From: Agromyces archimandritae
GTDB lineage: Bacteria; Actinomycetota; Actinomycetes; Actinomycetales; Microbacteriaceae
Assembly (NCBI RefSeq): GCF_018024495.1
Contig: NZ_CP071696.1
Coordinates: forward strand, 3,100,001 to 3,164,000
DNA: 64,000 bases
Direction: 5' to 3'
Below are positions 53,501-64,000 of this stretch, piece by piece. The notes below the pieces were generated by a model. It ran no database searches. It saw nothing but the letters and a program-made list of their open reading frames with translations, and was not told where the DNA came from. Position 1 is the stretch's first letter, and each line of letters starts with the position of its first letter. The translations under genes and the position numbers were made by a program.

Positions 53501-54211
53501 ATGCCCGACGACGCCGCCATCTCCGACCCTGTGACGGGTATGCGGGCTGCGGTCGTCGCGCGCCTCTGGGGGGAGCTGCAGCGGGTCCGCCCCGAGGGTC
53601 GCGCGCTCATCGCCCTCGACGGTTTCGACGGGGTGGGCAAGACGCACCTCGCGCGGGAGCTCGCCGAGCATGCGGATGCGGTGGGCGGGCGGGCGCTCGT
53701 GAGCGTCGGCATCGACGGATTCCATCGGCCGAGAGCCGAACGGCTTCGCGCAGGCGCCGGGCCGGAGGGCTTCTACCGGGGCTCGTACCGGTACCGGGCG
53801 TTCTTCGAGCACGTCGTCGATCCGCTCCGCTTCGGCGAGGCCGTCGTCCCCGCGATCTGGGACGTCGCCCGGGACGAGCCGGTTCCGAAACGGCCGCGAG
53901 ACGTGCCGCCGACCGGCATCGTCGTCGTCGACGGGATCTTCCTCCACCGCCCCGAGCTCGTCGATATCTGGGACGACTCCGTCTGGGTGAGCGCACCGTT
54001 CTCGGTCACCGTTCCACGCGGGAACGCCCGGTTCCCGCGCCGGGGCGACGACGATCCGGAGAGCCCCGCGAACCGGCGGTACGTCGAAGGCCAGCGGATG
54101 TACCTGCGGGAGGCCGACCCCGAATCGCACGCGGGCTGGCTGTTCGACAACACCGACCTCGATCGGCCGAGCCTCAGGCACGGCCTCGCCGAGGCGGCCG
54201 CGCAAGCGTAG
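53501..54211 (+). CDS. Uridine kinase-like P-loop protein
   Basis: A 236-residue P-loop kinase of the uridine/phosphoribulokinase group. Walker A is GFDGVGKTHLARELAE. SVGIDGFHRPRAERLRAG and IVVVDGIFLHRPEL are the Asp-containing motifs of the family, and the RYRAFFEHVVDPL segment follows the usual pattern. It probably phosphorylates a nucleoside or related sugar, but specificity cannot be read. The next gene on the same strand is more than 1.5 kb away. Confidence 0.82.
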   Translation: MPDDAAISDPVTGMRAAVVARLWGELQRVRPEGRALIALDGFDGVGKTHLARELAEHADAVGGRALVSVGIDGFHRPRAERLRAGAGPEGFYRGSYRYRAFFEHVVDPLRFGEAVVPAIWDVARDEPVPKRPRDVPPTGIVVVDGIFLHRPELVDIWDDSVWVSAPFSVTVPRGNARFPRRGDDDPESPANRRYVEGQRMYLREADPESHAGWLFDNTDLDRPSLRHGLAEAAAQA

Positions 54212-54533
54212 CCCGGCCGACCGCGCGGCCGACCGCCCGGCTGACGCGAATGCAGGCCGAATCGACCGCGGCGCACCGAAAGCAGGCCACTCCGGCAGGC
54301 ACCGGCCCACGACCGCCTGCTCTCGCGCCGCAGCCGCGGTGGATGCCCGCCGCGCCGCAGGCCGCGCGGCGGCTGCGCAATGCAGGAACGCGCACGGCGT
54401 GTCGCGGGCGCCGAGTGGGCAGGAGAGGCCGCGACACGGATGCGCTCCTGCATTGCGCAGGGAGGGAGAGTGCGGTCGGGGTGGGCTCGGGGAGGGAGAG
54501 GGTGGTCGGGGTGGGGAGGGTGAGTGCGGCCGC
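54212..54533. other. Gene-free stretch with a nested inverted repeat (54373-54460)
   Basis: No convincing gene lies between the convergent uridine kinase-like and GNAT genes. The main feature is a nested inverted repeat: 19-base outer arms (54373-54391 and 54442-54460, 18 of 19 matching, with CTGCGCAATGCAGGA) around perfect 10-base inner arms CGTGTCGCGG (54398-54407) and CCGCGACACG (54429-54438). It could terminate both transcripts, though no T tract is present. From 54460 to 54533 the DNA is G-rich with repeated GGGAGGGAGAG and GGTCGGGGTGGG elements. Confidence 0.7.
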
Positions 54534-55598
54534 TCAGCGCGCCCAGGAGGATTCGAGGGCGATCGGGCGGAAGCCGAGCGCCGTGTTGATGCGGAGCATG
54601 TGGGCGTTCTCGTCGGCGTTCCAGGTGATGACGCGGGTGCGCTCGGGTGCCGCCCGGGTGAGGGCGAGGGCGTTGGCGAGCTTCATCCTGAGGCCGAGCC
54701 CGTGGCCTCGATACGGGGCGAGGACGATGGTGTCGTCCTGGTAGGCGACGGTCTTGCGGGGCGCGTTGGTGAGCTGGGTGTACCCGGCGATCGCGCCGTC
54801 GGCGGCGACGGCGGCGGTGAGGAAGCGGGCGCGACCGGCCTCGCGGGCCGCGCGTTCGTCGGCGCGGACGCGTGCGGCGTCCCAGACCTCGCGTTCGAAG
54901 CCGATGGCGCCGGACGGGGCATCCACCGACATGTGCTCCTTCGCGACGGCGAGGGCGTCGACCAGCTCGTCGGGTGCGGCATCCGCCCACGACACGAGCC
55001 GGTAGTCGGGCGAGGCGGTTTCGCTGTCGGCCAGTCGCGCGGCGAACTCCGCGGCGCGACCGGTCAGGGGCATCGCGCTCATCCGGTCGAGCTGGCCGAG
55101 CCGGTAGCCGTGCTCGCGGGCGAAGCGCACCACGGGGTCGTCGGCCGGCAGCCACGCGTCGCCCTGCGGGGCGAGGACGCGCTCGCCGGGTCGATCCGGG
55201 TCGGGGATCGGATGGTCGCCGAAGACGGCGAGGTTCGTGCGCCCGGCCGAGGCCGCGGCCTGTTCGACGGCGGCGAGGAGGGCCGAGCCGATGCCGCGCC
55301 GGCGGTGCTCGGGAACGACGCCGAGCGTCGGGCAGAACGCGGCGACGCCGCCGTCGACCTCCCAGAACACCGAGGCGGTGCCGATCATCCGGCCGCCCTC
55401 CCAGGCGCCGAATCTGCGGCGCTCGGTGTAGGCCTGATCGCGGGAGAAGGCGAACAGTTCGTCGACCCCGAAGCTCGTGTCGGCGTCGCCCAAGGTTTCG
55501 ACCTTGAACGATTCGGCGAGGGCGGCGAAGGCCTCGAAGGGCGCCGATTCGGGCGTGCCGAGGCGCTCGGGCACCTCGATGGGGCGGATCTCGGCCAT
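54534..55598 (-). CDS. Protein with two GNAT acetyltransferase domains
   Basis: A 354-residue tandem GNAT protein. The first acetyl-CoA pyrophosphate loop is VVPEHRRRGIGSALL (about 110-124). The second, in the C-terminal half, is VLAPYRGHGLGLRMKL, followed by NADENAHMLRINTALGF, a common GNAT ending. Such tandem forms acetylate antibiotics or small amines in some cases, but the substrate here is unknown. Start at 55598 is supported by AAGGAG five bases upstream. A longer frame to 55658 has no support. Confidence 0.87.
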   Translation of the reverse strand: MAEIRPIEVPERLGTPESAPFEAFAALAESFKVETLGDADTSFGVDELFAFSRDQAYTERRRFGAWEGGRMIGTASVFWEVDGGVAAFCPTLGVVPEHRRRGIGSALLAAVEQAAASAGRTNLAVFGDHPIPDPDRPGERVLAPQGDAWLPADDPVVRFAREHGYRLGQLDRMSAMPLTGRAAEFAARLADSETASPDYRLVSWADAAPDELVDALAVAKEHMSVDAPSGAIGFEREVWDAARVRADERAAREAGRARFLTAAVAADGAIAGYTQLTNAPRKTVAYQDDTIVLAPYRGHGLGLRMKLANALALTRAAPERTRVITWNADENAHMLRINTALGFRPIALESSWAR

Positions 55599-55780
55599 GC
55601 GGGCTCCTTCGGTCGGCAGCATTCCAGCTTCGTCGAACGGCCCCGGGTTTCGCAACACGACGGCCGCAGTGGATGCCGCGGGCGACGGTTCCCGCGTGGC
55701 GCGGCGCGGGCGGCATCCGCACGCCCCGCGGTCGACTACGCTCGAACCCGGCGTTCACGCGCAACAGGAGAGGGTGGGAC

Positions 55781-58700
55781 GTGTACCTGAAGAGCCTGAC
55801 GCTGAAGGGGTTCAAGTCGTTCGCGCAGCCGACGACCTTCGCCTTCGAGCCCGGCGTCACGTGCATCGTCGGCCCGAACGGCTCCGGCAAATCGAACGTC
55901 GTCGACGCCCTCGCCTGGGTCATGGGCGAGCAGGGCGCGAAGACCCTGCGTGGCGGCAAGATGGAAGACGTCATCTTCGCCGGCACCTCGACGCGCGGGC
56001 CGCTCGGCCGCGCCGAGGTGAGCCTCACGATCGACAACGGCGACGGCGCCCTGCCGATCGAGTATTCGGAGGTGCGGATCAGTCGCACCCTGTTCCGGAA
56101 CGGCGCGAGCGAGTACGCCATCAACGGCGAGCAGTGCCGCCTGCTCGACGTGCAGGAGCTGCTCAGCGACTCGGGCCTCGGCCGCGAGATGCACGTCATC
56201 GTCGGGCAGGGGCAGCTCGACCAGGTGCTGCGCGCCTCGGCCGACGACCGTCGCGGCTTCATCGAAGAGGCCGCCGGCATCCTGAAGCATCGTCGGCGCA
56301 AGGAGAAGACGCTCCGCAAGCTCGACGCGATGCAGGCGAACCTCACGCGCCTGTCGGACCTGGCCGGGGAGATCCGCCGCCAGTTGAAGCCCCTCGGCCG
56401 GCAGGCGGAGGTCGCGCGCGAGGCGGCGCAGATCGCCGCCGTGGTCCGGGATGCCAAGGCGCGCCTCCTCGCCGACGAGGTCGCAGACCTCCGTCGCACC
56501 CTCGAGGAGGCCGGCCGCACCGAGCAGGAGCGGCAGAGCGAACGCCAGGTGCTCGCCGAACGGCTCGGCGGCATGCAGGCCCGCATCGCCGAGATCGAGG
56601 CGACGCAGCAGAGCGACGACGTCGACCGCGCACGGGCCGTCGCGCACGCCCTCGAATCGGCCGAGGAACGGCTGCGGAGCGTCCTCTCGCTCGCGAAGCA
56701 GCGCATCAGCCTCCTCGGCGAGGAGCCGACCCCCGACGACGCGTCGCCGCGGGTGAGCCGCGGCATGATCGAGGAGGCGCGCGAGGGCCTCGGCGAGCTG
56801 CAGAACGCGGTGGTGGATGCCGGTGCGGCGCTCGAGCAGGCCGCCGCCGCCGTCCGCGGCGCACGCGGGCGCCTCGACGCCGTCGACGAGGAGATCGCCG
56901 CGCGCGCCGCCGAGGTCTCCCGCTACGACCTCGCCGTGCAGAAACTCTCCGGCCAGGCCGATGCCGCCGCGTCCAAGCTCGCCGCGGTGCGCGGCGAGGT
57001 GCTGCGGCACGAGAACGCGCTCGCCGCCGCCCGCGAGCGTGCCGACGCCGCCCGCATCCAGCAGGAGCGGGTGGAGGCCGAAGCGGCCGAGGAGGTCGCC
57101 GCCGACACCGATCTCGATGAGGCGTACGAGCTCGCCCAGGCGGCCGTGTTCGAGGCCGAAGCCGATATCGAGCGCTTGCGCGAGACGCTGCACGCCGCCG
57201 AGCGCGAACGCGATGCGCTCGCCGCGAAGACGGGCGCGCTCGCCCGGGCGCTCGACATGGAGGGCGGTTCGGCCGAACTCGTCGCCGCCCGCCTCGACGG
57301 GGTGCGCGGGCTCGTCGCCGATGCCGTGCAGGTGTCGCCGGGCTACGAGTCGGCGATCGCCGCGGCGCTCGGCACCCTGGCCGACGCGGTGCTCGTCGGC
57401 ACCGCCGAGGACTCCTACCGTGTGCTGGCGTGGGCGACCGAGCACGAGCTCGGCCGCATCGACCTCGTGGTCGCCGAGGCCGCCGGAACCGAGGCCGGGG
57501 GAGCCGCGCCCGCCGGGGGTGCCGCGCCCGCAGGCACTGCGCCCCGGGCATCCGCCGCGGCCGCGCACGGCACGCCAGCGCACACCGTCGTCACCGCCCC
57601 GCCGGGCGTGCTCGGCATCCTCGCCCACGTCGCGATCGTCGACGATCTGGGGGCGGCGCGGGCCGCAGGCCCGGCGCTGGCCGGAACCGGGGCGACCGTC
57701 GTCACCCGCGACGGCGAGCTCGTCACCGAGCATGTGCTCCGCGGCGGCAGCGGCGCGAGCGCCGGCCGCATCGGCCTGCTCGCCGAACTCGAATCGGCCA
57801 AGGAACGGCAGGACGAGGTGCGCCGCCTCATCGAACGCTCCGGCGGCGAGCTCGAAGCCGGCCGTCGCGTACTGGAGCAGGCCAAGCAGGCCTCCGCGCA
57901 GGCCCTCGGCGAGCTGCGCGCGTTCGACGCGAAGCTCGCCGAACGCACCGAGAAGCTGAACCGCGCCCGGGTGCAGGCCGAGGCCGCTCTCGCCGAGGCC
58001 GAACGGCTCGGCGGCGCGGCCCGCACCGCCGCCGAGCAGGTCGCCGACGCCGAGCAGGCGGCTGCCGCCGCGAAGGAGGCGCTCGAGACCGCCCGTGCGG
58101 AACCTCGCCCCGTGCTCGACGCGAGCCGGCGCGACGGCGCGCTCGCCGAGGTGGAGCGGGCCCGCGAGTCCGAGGTCGAGGCGCGGCTCGCGCTCGAGAC
58201 CGCCCGCGAGCGGGTGCGCGCCGAGGAGGCGCGCATCGTCGCCCTCGAACGCCGCTTCGAGGCCGAACGCCGTCAGGCCGAGGAGGCGGCCCGCCGTGCC
58301 GTGATCCGCCGCCGGCAGCTCGCCGCGGCATCCCGCGTCGCCCGGCTCGTGCCGCCCGTGCTGGAGTCGGCCCGCGCATCCGCCGCCGAGGCCCGCACCG
58401 AGCTCGCGAAGGCCGAAGCCGAGCGGGCCGGCCGCAACGAGGAACTGAACGCGATCCGCCGCACCGAGCAGGAGCTCCGCGAGCGCGTCCAGACCGTCAC
58501 GGAGGACGTGCACGGCCTGGAGCTGCGCATCTACGAGAAGAAGCTGCACGTGCAGAGCCTCGTCGAACGGGCCGCGAGCGAACTCGGCCTCGAGGAGGAC
58601 GTGCTGCTCGCCGAGTACGGCCCCGGGCAGCCGATCCCGGCCGAGACGGAGGACGCTGAGCCGGCCCCGTTCGTGCGCGCCGAGCAGCAGCAGCGGCTGC

Positions 58701-59338
58701 AGGCCGCCGAACGCAAGCTCGGCCGGCTCGGACGGGTGAACCCCCTCGCCCTCGAGGAGTTCGCGGCGCTCGAGCAACGGCACGCCTTCCTCACCGAGCA
58801 GCTCGCCGACCTCACGAACACCCGCAAGGACCTCCTCACGATCATCGAGGAGATCGACACGAAGATGGAGTCGATCTTCCGCAGCGCCTTCGAGGACACG
58901 CGGGCGGCGTTCGCCGAGGTGTTCCCGATCCTCTTCCCGGGCGGCACGGGCGATATCTCCCTCACGAACCCCGACGATCTGCTCACCACGGGCATCGAGG
59001 TGTCGGTGCGGCCGGCCGGCAAGAAGATCGAGCGCCTCTCGCTGCTGTCGGGCGGGGAGCGTTCGCTCGCGGCCGTCGCGTTCCTGCTGGCGATCTTCAC
59101 GGCCCGGCCGAGCCCGTTCTACATCATGGACGAGGTCGAGGCCGCCCTCGACGACGCGAACCTCGGGCGACTGCTCACGACGTTCGAGAACCTGCGCGCC
59201 TCCAGCCAGCTCATCGTCATCACCCATCAGAAGCGCACCATGGAGATCGCCGACGCCCTCTACGGCGTCTCGATGCGGCAGGACGGGGTGTCGGCCGTCG
59301 TCGGCCAGCGTGTGCGCGAGGAGCTCGCGAGCGCATAG
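55781..59338 (+). CDS. smc: Chromosome segregation ATPase SMC
   Basis: An 1185-residue SMC that loads on and folds the chromosome. The ATPase head has Walker A GPNGSGKSNVVDALAW near residue 32 and, at the C terminus, LSGGERSLAAVAFLLAIF and FYIMDEVEAALDDANLG. Long coiled coils flank a hinge near residues 500-670. The hinge carries an Ala/Gly/Pro-rich insert of about 40 residues (about 566-606, from EAAGTEAGGAAPAGG on), likely a flexible loop. The GTG start at 55781 gives the standard N terminus VYLKSLTLKGFKSF. Confidence 0.97.
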   Translation: MYLKSLTLKGFKSFAQPTTFAFEPGVTCIVGPNGSGKSNVVDALAWVMGEQGAKTLRGGKMEDVIFAGTSTRGPLGRAEVSLTIDNGDGALPIEYSEVRISRTLFRNGASEYAINGEQCRLLDVQELLSDSGLGREMHVIVGQGQLDQVLRASADDRRGFIEEAAGILKHRRRKEKTLRKLDAMQANLTRLSDLAGEIRRQLKPLGRQAEVAREAAQIAAVVRDAKARLLADEVADLRRTLEEAGRTEQERQSERQVLAERLGGMQARIAEIEATQQSDDVDRARAVAHALESAEERLRSVLSLAKQRISLLGEEPTPDDASPRVSRGMIEEAREGLGELQNAVVDAGAALEQAAAAVRGARGRLDAVDEEIAARAAEVSRYDLAVQKLSGQADAAASKLAAVRGEVLRHENALAAARERADAARIQQERVEAEAAEEVAADTDLDEAYELAQAAVFEAEADIERLRETLHAAERERDALAAKTGALARALDMEGGSAELVAARLDGVRGLVADAVQVSPGYESAIAAALGTLADAVLVGTAEDSYRVLAWATEHELGRIDLVVAEAAGTEAGGAAPAGGAAPAGTAPRASAAAAHGTPAHTVVTAPPGVLGILAHVAIVDDLGAARAAGPALAGTGATVVTRDGELVTEHVLRGGSGASAGRIGLLAELESAKERQDEVRRLIERSGGELEAGRRVLEQAKQASAQALGELRAFDAKLAERTEKLNRARVQAEAALAEAERLGGAARTAAEQVADAEQAAAAAKEALETARAEPRPVLDASRRDGALAEVERARESEVEARLALETARERVRAEEARIVALERRFEAERRQAEEAARRAVIRRRQLAAASRVARLVPPVLESARASAAEARTELAKAEAERAGRNEELNAIRRTEQELRERVQTVTEDVHGLELRIYEKKLHVQSLVERAASELGLEEDVLLAEYGPGQPIPAETEDAEPAPFVRAEQQQRLQAAERKLGRLGRVNPLALEEFAALEQRHAFLTEQLADLTNTRKDLLTIIEEIDTKMESIFRSAFEDTRAAFAEVFPILFPGGTGDISLTNPDDLLTTGIEVSVRPAGKKIERLSLLSGGERSLAAVAFLLAIFTARPSPFYIMDEVEAALDDANLGRLLTTFENLRASSQLIVITHQKRTMEIADALYGVSMRQDGVSAVVGQRVREELASA

Positions 59339-59362
59339 CGCGGGGTGGATGCCGCGGCCCCG

Positions 59363-59368
59363 TAGGCT
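59363..59368 (+). promoter_or_regulatory. Leaderless-type -10 box of ftsY
   Basis: TAGGCT is exactly six bases before the ftsY ATG at 59375, and no ribosome site is visible. Confidence 0.55.
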
Positions 59369-59374
59369 TGACGC

Positions 59375-60250
59375 ATGGCAGAACGTGCATCCTGGTCGCT
59401 CGGTGCGGCGCTGCGTGGGGTCTTCGGGGCGAAGCGCATCGACGAGGACACCTGGGACGATCTGGAGTCCGCGCTGATCCGCGCCGATTTCGGCCCCGCG
59501 ATCACCGAGGAGCTCGTCGACCGGCTGCGGGACGACGTCGCGCGCTTCCGCACGACCGACCCGAAGGATCTGCAGCGGATGCTGCGGGAGCGCGTCGAGG
59601 ACCGGCTCGCGAAGTACGACCCGACCCTGAAGCTCACCGAGCGTCCGGCGGTCGTCCTCGTCGTCGGCGTGAACGGCGTCGGCAAGACGACGACGATCGG
59701 CAAGTTCGCCTACTACCTCCGCAACCTCGGCCGGAGCGTCGTCGTCGGCGCCGCCGACACCTTCCGTGCTGCGGCGGTCGAGCAGCTGGCGACGTGGGCG
59801 ACGCGGGCCGGCTCGGTGGTCGTCCGCCCCGAGCGGGAGGGGCAGGATCCGGCATCCGTCGCGTTCCAGACGGTGGAGCTCGCCAAGCGCGACGGCGTGG
59901 AGGTCGCGATCATCGACACCGCCGGCCGTCTGCAGACGAAGGGCGGCCTCATGGACGAGCTCGGCAAGATCCGCCGCGTCGTCGAGAAGCAGGCGCCGGT
60001 CTCCGAGGTGCTGCTCGTGCTGGATGCGACGACGGGGCAGAACGGGCTCGCGCAGGCGGAGGCGTTCATCGAGCACGCGGGCGTCACGGGGCTCGTGATC
60101 ACGAAGCTCGACGGCAGCGCGAAGGGCGGCTTCGTGCTCGCGGTGCAGGAGAAGACGGGCCTGCCGATCAAGCTCATCGGCCAGGGCGAGGGCATCGGCG
60201 ATCTGACGGGCTTCACGCCGCACGTGTTCGCCCAGAAACTGGTCGGCTGA
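59375..60250 (+). CDS. ftsY: Signal recognition particle receptor FtsY
   Basis: A 291-residue SRP GTPase that receives ribosome-SRP complexes at the membrane. It has the NG domain only, without a long acidic A domain, as in many Gram-positives. GTPase motifs are GVNGVGKTTTIGKFAYYLR, DTFRAAAVEQL, DTAGRLQTKGGLMDEL and TKLDGSAKGG. Its partner Ffh is encoded about 2.4 kb downstream. Translation is probably leaderless. Confidence 0.97.
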   Translation: MAERASWSLGAALRGVFGAKRIDEDTWDDLESALIRADFGPAITEELVDRLRDDVARFRTTDPKDLQRMLRERVEDRLAKYDPTLKLTERPAVVLVVGVNGVGKTTTIGKFAYYLRNLGRSVVVGAADTFRAAAVEQLATWATRAGSVVVRPEREGQDPASVAFQTVELAKRDGVEVAIIDTAGRLQTKGGLMDELGKIRRVVEKQAPVSEVLLVLDATTGQNGLAQAEAFIEHAGVTGLVITKLDGSAKGGFVLAVQEKTGLPIKLIGQGEGIGDLTGFTPHVFAQKLVG

Positions 60251-60267
60251 CGACGAAGGGGGCAGGG

Positions 60268-60756
60268 ATGTCCACCGAACACGATTACTTCGGGCTCATC
60301 GGCGATTACTGGTCGGAGCGGGTGGAGTTCGCCGATCAGGATGTCGAGGTCGTGCTCGATGCGGACGAGGACACGGTCTCGACGGATGCGCTGGATGCGG
60401 CCGCGGCCATGATCGGCGAGCTCGAGGTGCTCGACGCCGACATGCGCGAGGGCTTCCTCTCGCAGCTGTCGGAGACGGGCTCGCCGGTGTCGCGCTTCCT
60501 GGAGGCGGTGCTCGGCGGCGACGAGGAGACGCGCGAGCTCGCCGAGGCTGCGGTCTCCCGCGATTCGGGTGATCGACAGGTGGATGCGATCCGCTCGTTC
60601 AGCCTCGTGCGCGTCGACTTCCGGCCGGATGCGGATGCCGACGGCGACGCGTTCGCCGAGTTCGAGTACGGGCTCGCGCCGGAGGATCTCGAGCAGCGTC
60701 TGGTCGTGACGATCGACCTGAAGGCGACCGTCGTCGACGTCCGTTTCGACGAGTAG
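60268..60756 (+). CDS. DUF2004 family protein
   Basis: A 162-residue acidic protein of the uncharacterised DUF2004 family, with segments such as DYFGLIGDYWSERVEF, MIGELEVLDADMREGFL and VRFDE at the end. No enzymatic motif or membrane segment is seen. A GGGGGCAGGG purine run precedes the ATG. It follows ftsY by 17 bases and may be cotranscribed with it. It ends 42 bases from the convergent lipA gene. Confidence 0.7.
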   Translation: MSTEHDYFGLIGDYWSERVEFADQDVEVVLDADEDTVSTDALDAAAAMIGELEVLDADMREGFLSQLSETGSPVSRFLEAVLGGDEETRELAEAAVSRDSGDRQVDAIRSFSLVRVDFRPDADADGDAFAEFEYGLAPEDLEQRLVVTIDLKATVVDVRFDE

Positions 60757-60798
60757 GCGCGCGGGCCGCCCCGCGGGGGTGCGGATGCCCCGGCGCGC

Positions 60799-61782
60799 TC
60801 AGACCGCCTGCGCGAAGCCGCGCGGCTCGGCGAGGTGGGCGAGCCCGGCCGGCAGCGGCCGCCCTTTCGAGGCCATCGACTGCGCCCAGAGCCGCCCGGC
60901 GCGGTAGGAGGAGCGCACGAGCGGGCCGGCGAGCACGCCGAGGAAGCCCAGCTCCTCGGCCGCGGCCTTGAACTCGAGGAACTCCTCCGGCGGCACCCAG
61001 CGGGCCACGGGCAGGTGGCGGGGCGAAGGCCGCAGGTACTGGGTGAGGGTGATGATGTCGGTGCCGGCGCTGCGGAGGTCGCCGAGGGCCTCGAGCACCT
61101 CCCCGGCGGTCTCGCCCATGCCGAGGATGAGGTTCGATTTCGTGATGAGGCCGGCGCCCTGGGCCCGGGTGAGCACGCCGAGGGAGCGTTCGTAGCGGAA
61201 CGCGGGGCGGATCCGCTTGAAGATGCGCGGCACCGTTTCGACGTTGTGGGCGAAGACCTCGGGGCGGGCGGCGAAGACCTCTTCGAGCAGTGCGGGGGTG
61301 CCGGAGAAGTCGGTGGCGAGGATCTCGACGCCGGTGCCGGGGTTCAGCTCGTGGATGGCCCGGACGGTTTCCGCGTGGAGCCATGCGCCTTCGTCGGGCA
61401 GGTCGTCGCGGGCGACGCCGGTGACGGTGGCGTAGCGCAGGCCCATCGCGGTCACGGATTCGGCGACGCGGCGGGGTTCGTCGCGGTCGTAGGCGGCGGG
61501 CCGGCCGGTGTCGATCTGGCAGAAGTCGCAGCGCCTGGTGCACTGGGCGCCGCCGATGAGGAAGGTGGCCTCGCGGTCCTCCCAGCACTCGTAGATGTTG
61601 GGGCAGCCCGCCTCCTGGCAGACGGTGTGCAGCCCTTCGCCGCGGACGAGGGCGTCGAGTTCGCGGTATTCGGGGCCCATGCGGGCGGTCGTCTTGATCC
61701 AGGCGGGTTTGCGTTCGATGGGGGTGGCGGCGTTGCGGGCCTCGATGCGGAGGAGTCTGCGGCCTTCGGGCGCGGCGCTCAT
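60799..61782 (-). CDS. lipA: Lipoyl synthase
   Basis: A 327-residue radical SAM enzyme that inserts two sulfurs into octanoyl groups on lipoyl domains. The auxiliary iron-sulfur cysteines are [12 protein letters not shown]. The radical SAM motif is [19 protein letters not shown] and [19 protein letters not shown] are family blocks. It overlaps the upstream lipB by four bases (ATGA), so the two are translated together. Length is normal. Confidence 0.97.
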   Translation of the reverse strand: MSAAPEGRRLLRIEARNAATPIERKPAWIKTTARMGPEYRELDALVRGEGLHTVCQEAGCPNIYECWEDREATFLIGGAQCTRRCDFCQIDTGRPAAYDRDEPRRVAESVTAMGLRYATVTGVARDDLPDEGAWLHAETVRAIHELNPGTGVEILATDFSGTPALLEEVFAARPEVFAHNVETVPRIFKRIRPAFRYERSLGVLTRAQGAGLITKSNLILGMGETAGEVLEALGDLRSAGTDIITLTQYLRPSPRHLPVARWVPPEEFLEFKAAAEELGFLGVLAGPLVRSSYRAGRLWAQSMASKGRPLPAGLAHLAEPRGFAQAV

Positions 61783-62417
61783 GCGGCGACCGTTCCGAAC
61801 TCGGCGCGGAGGGCGGCGGCGACGGTGCCGGCGATGCCGGCGGGGGTGACGGGCCGGCCGGCGACCTCGCTCGCGGTCGTGACGCCGGCGTCGGCGATGC
61901 CGCAGGGGATGATGCGGGAGAACGCGTCGAGGGCGTTGTCGCAGTTGATCGCGAAGCCGTGCATCGTCGTTCCGGACTGCACGCGGATGCCGATCGCGGC
62001 GAGTTTGGCGGTGCCTGCGGGCCGGTGGATCCACACCCCGCTGCGGCCGGGCACCCGTTGCCCGGCCACGCCGTGGGCGGCGAGGGCGTCGATGATCACG
62101 GCCTCGAGGCGGCGCACGTAGGCGACGACGTCGACGGGTTCACCGAGGCGGACGATGGGGTAGCCGACGAGCTGGCCCGGGCCGTGCCAGGTGATCTTGC
62201 CGCCGCGGTCGACGTCGACGACGGGGGTGCCGTCGACCGGGCGTTCGTGCGCCTCGGTGCGCCTGCCGGCGGTGAAGACGGGCTCGTGCTCGAGCAGCAG
62301 GAGCGTGTCGGGGCGGGCGCCTGCGGCGACCTCGGCGTGGATGCGCCGCTGCAGGTCGAGGCCTGCGGCGTAGGGGACGAGGTCGGGGGCGAGTCCTGCG
62401 GTGATGACGTCGAGCAC
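61779..62417 (-). CDS. lipB: Octanoyl-ACP:protein N-octanoyltransferase
   Basis: A 212-residue enzyme that transfers octanoate from acyl carrier protein to lipoyl domains, before LipA acts. Motifs are [15 protein letters not shown], the [15 protein letters not shown] block, catalytic Lys in KLAAIGIRV, and catalytic Cys in RIIPCGI. GTG start at 62417 follows GAGGAG with good spacing. It has a promoter at 62500-62529 on the minus strand. Confidence 0.96.
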   Translation of the reverse strand: MLDVITAGLAPDLVPYAAGLDLQRRIHAEVAAGARPDTLLLLEHEPVFTAGRRTEAHERPVDGTPVVDVDRGGKITWHGPGQLVGYPIVRLGEPVDVVAYVRRLEAVIIDALAAHGVAGQRVPGRSGVWIHRPAGTAKLAAIGIRVQSGTTMHGFAINCDNALDAFSRIIPCGIADAGVTTASEVAGRPVTPAGIAGTVAAALRAEFGTVAA

Positions 62418-62499
62418 GTCGGTCTCCTCGGGTCGGCGGGCGGGGCCCCGGATCGGAGCGCGTGGATCGGGTTCGGTGCGGGTTTCGGTACCGGGTCCA

Positions 62500-62529
62500 A
62501 CAATAGGGTCGGCGGGTGCGGATCGGCAA
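62500..62529 (-). promoter_or_regulatory. Probable lipB-lipA promoter
   Basis: On the minus strand TTGCCG (62529-62524) and TATTGT (62505-62500) are 18 bases apart, about 85 bases before the lipB start, consistent with a sigma-A-type promoter. Confidence 0.5.
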
Positions 62530-62597
62530 CGGCGCGCCGTCGGGGGAGCGCGCGGCCGGCATCCGCACCCCGCGCCGCGCACCCCGCCCGTCTCGCG

Positions 62598-62603
62598 TAA
62601 ACT
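62598..62603 (+). promoter_or_regulatory. -10 box of ffh
   Basis: TAAACT lies nine bases before the ffh ATG at 62613, so the mRNA would be leaderless or nearly so. No ribosome site is visible. Confidence 0.5.
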
Positions 62604-62612
62604 TGGCGCATC

Positions 62613-64000
<1,388 letters not shown>

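Noticed and set aside
55736..60223. A 1495-codon minus-strand reading frame opposite smc and ftsY
   Set aside because: A shadow of smc and ftsY, both unmistakable on the plus strand. The antisense product has no recognisable motifs.

Overview
The window is a contiguous piece of chromosome from a high-GC actinobacterium, most likely a member of the Microbacteriaceae (order Micrococcales). The evidence is the very GC-rich third codon positions, frequent GTG starts, the gene order rpmF-rnc-mutM-smc-ftsY-ffh, frequent leaderless starts, and the dense GTGGATGCC/GGCATCCAC sequence motif. No rRNA, insertion sequence, integrase, phage gene or CRISPR array was seen. The genus cannot be named from the sequence alone.

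Region 1 (1-14533) is an accessory catabolic island. A minus-strand operon runs from a dienelactone hydrolase (8053) through a FAD monooxygenase, an NTF2-like protein and an FAH-family hydrolase into a complete peptide-type ABC importer: lipoprotein, permease, a permease-ATPase fusion, and the start of a second ATPase at the window edge. Divergently encoded are an amidohydrolase with altered metal ligands and a DUF3500 protein. Next to them lie RidA, a GntR/FCD regulator, a LysR regulator and an extradiol dioxygenase resembling homoprotocatechuate 2,3-dioxygenase. A palindrome, ATCG-CACA-CGAT, recurs in both promoters of the divergent region, and a diverged copy lies in the promoter of the GntR gene. 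This suggests one repressor controls uptake and breakdown of an unidentified aromatic compound. A LysR box lies between the LysR and dioxygenase genes. An MBL-fold hydrolase closes the region.

Region 2 (14635-17843) holds a lipid kinase, tRNA-Glu(CUC), two large inverted repeats, a YqhA-family membrane protein, and a TerC-family transporter behind what looks like a yybP-ykoY manganese riboswitch.

Region 3 (17969-33107) is a phospho-signalling and surface-protein operon: PP2C phosphatase, FHA protein(s), a membrane Ser/Thr kinase, an FHA/HTH-like protein, a 1777-residue membrane-anchored protein with about eleven Ig/cadherin-like repeats and two FnIII domains, then MoxR, DUF58, a transglutaminase-fold protein lacking its catalytic Cys and His, and another FHA protein. 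A second MoxR-DUF58-transglutaminase set at 46218-50921 keeps those residues.

Region 4 (33180-64000) is core genome: leuCD behind a probable Leu-rich leader peptide and attenuator, murA, plsC-like, gpsA, ddl, thiL, rsmD, recG, coaD, the second MoxR set, yceD-rpmF-rnc-mutM, a uridine kinase-like gene, a double GNAT protein, smc, ftsY, lipB-lipA and the 5' part of ffh. Many of these genes have a TANNNT -10 box six or seven bases before the start codon, indicating leaderless transcription.
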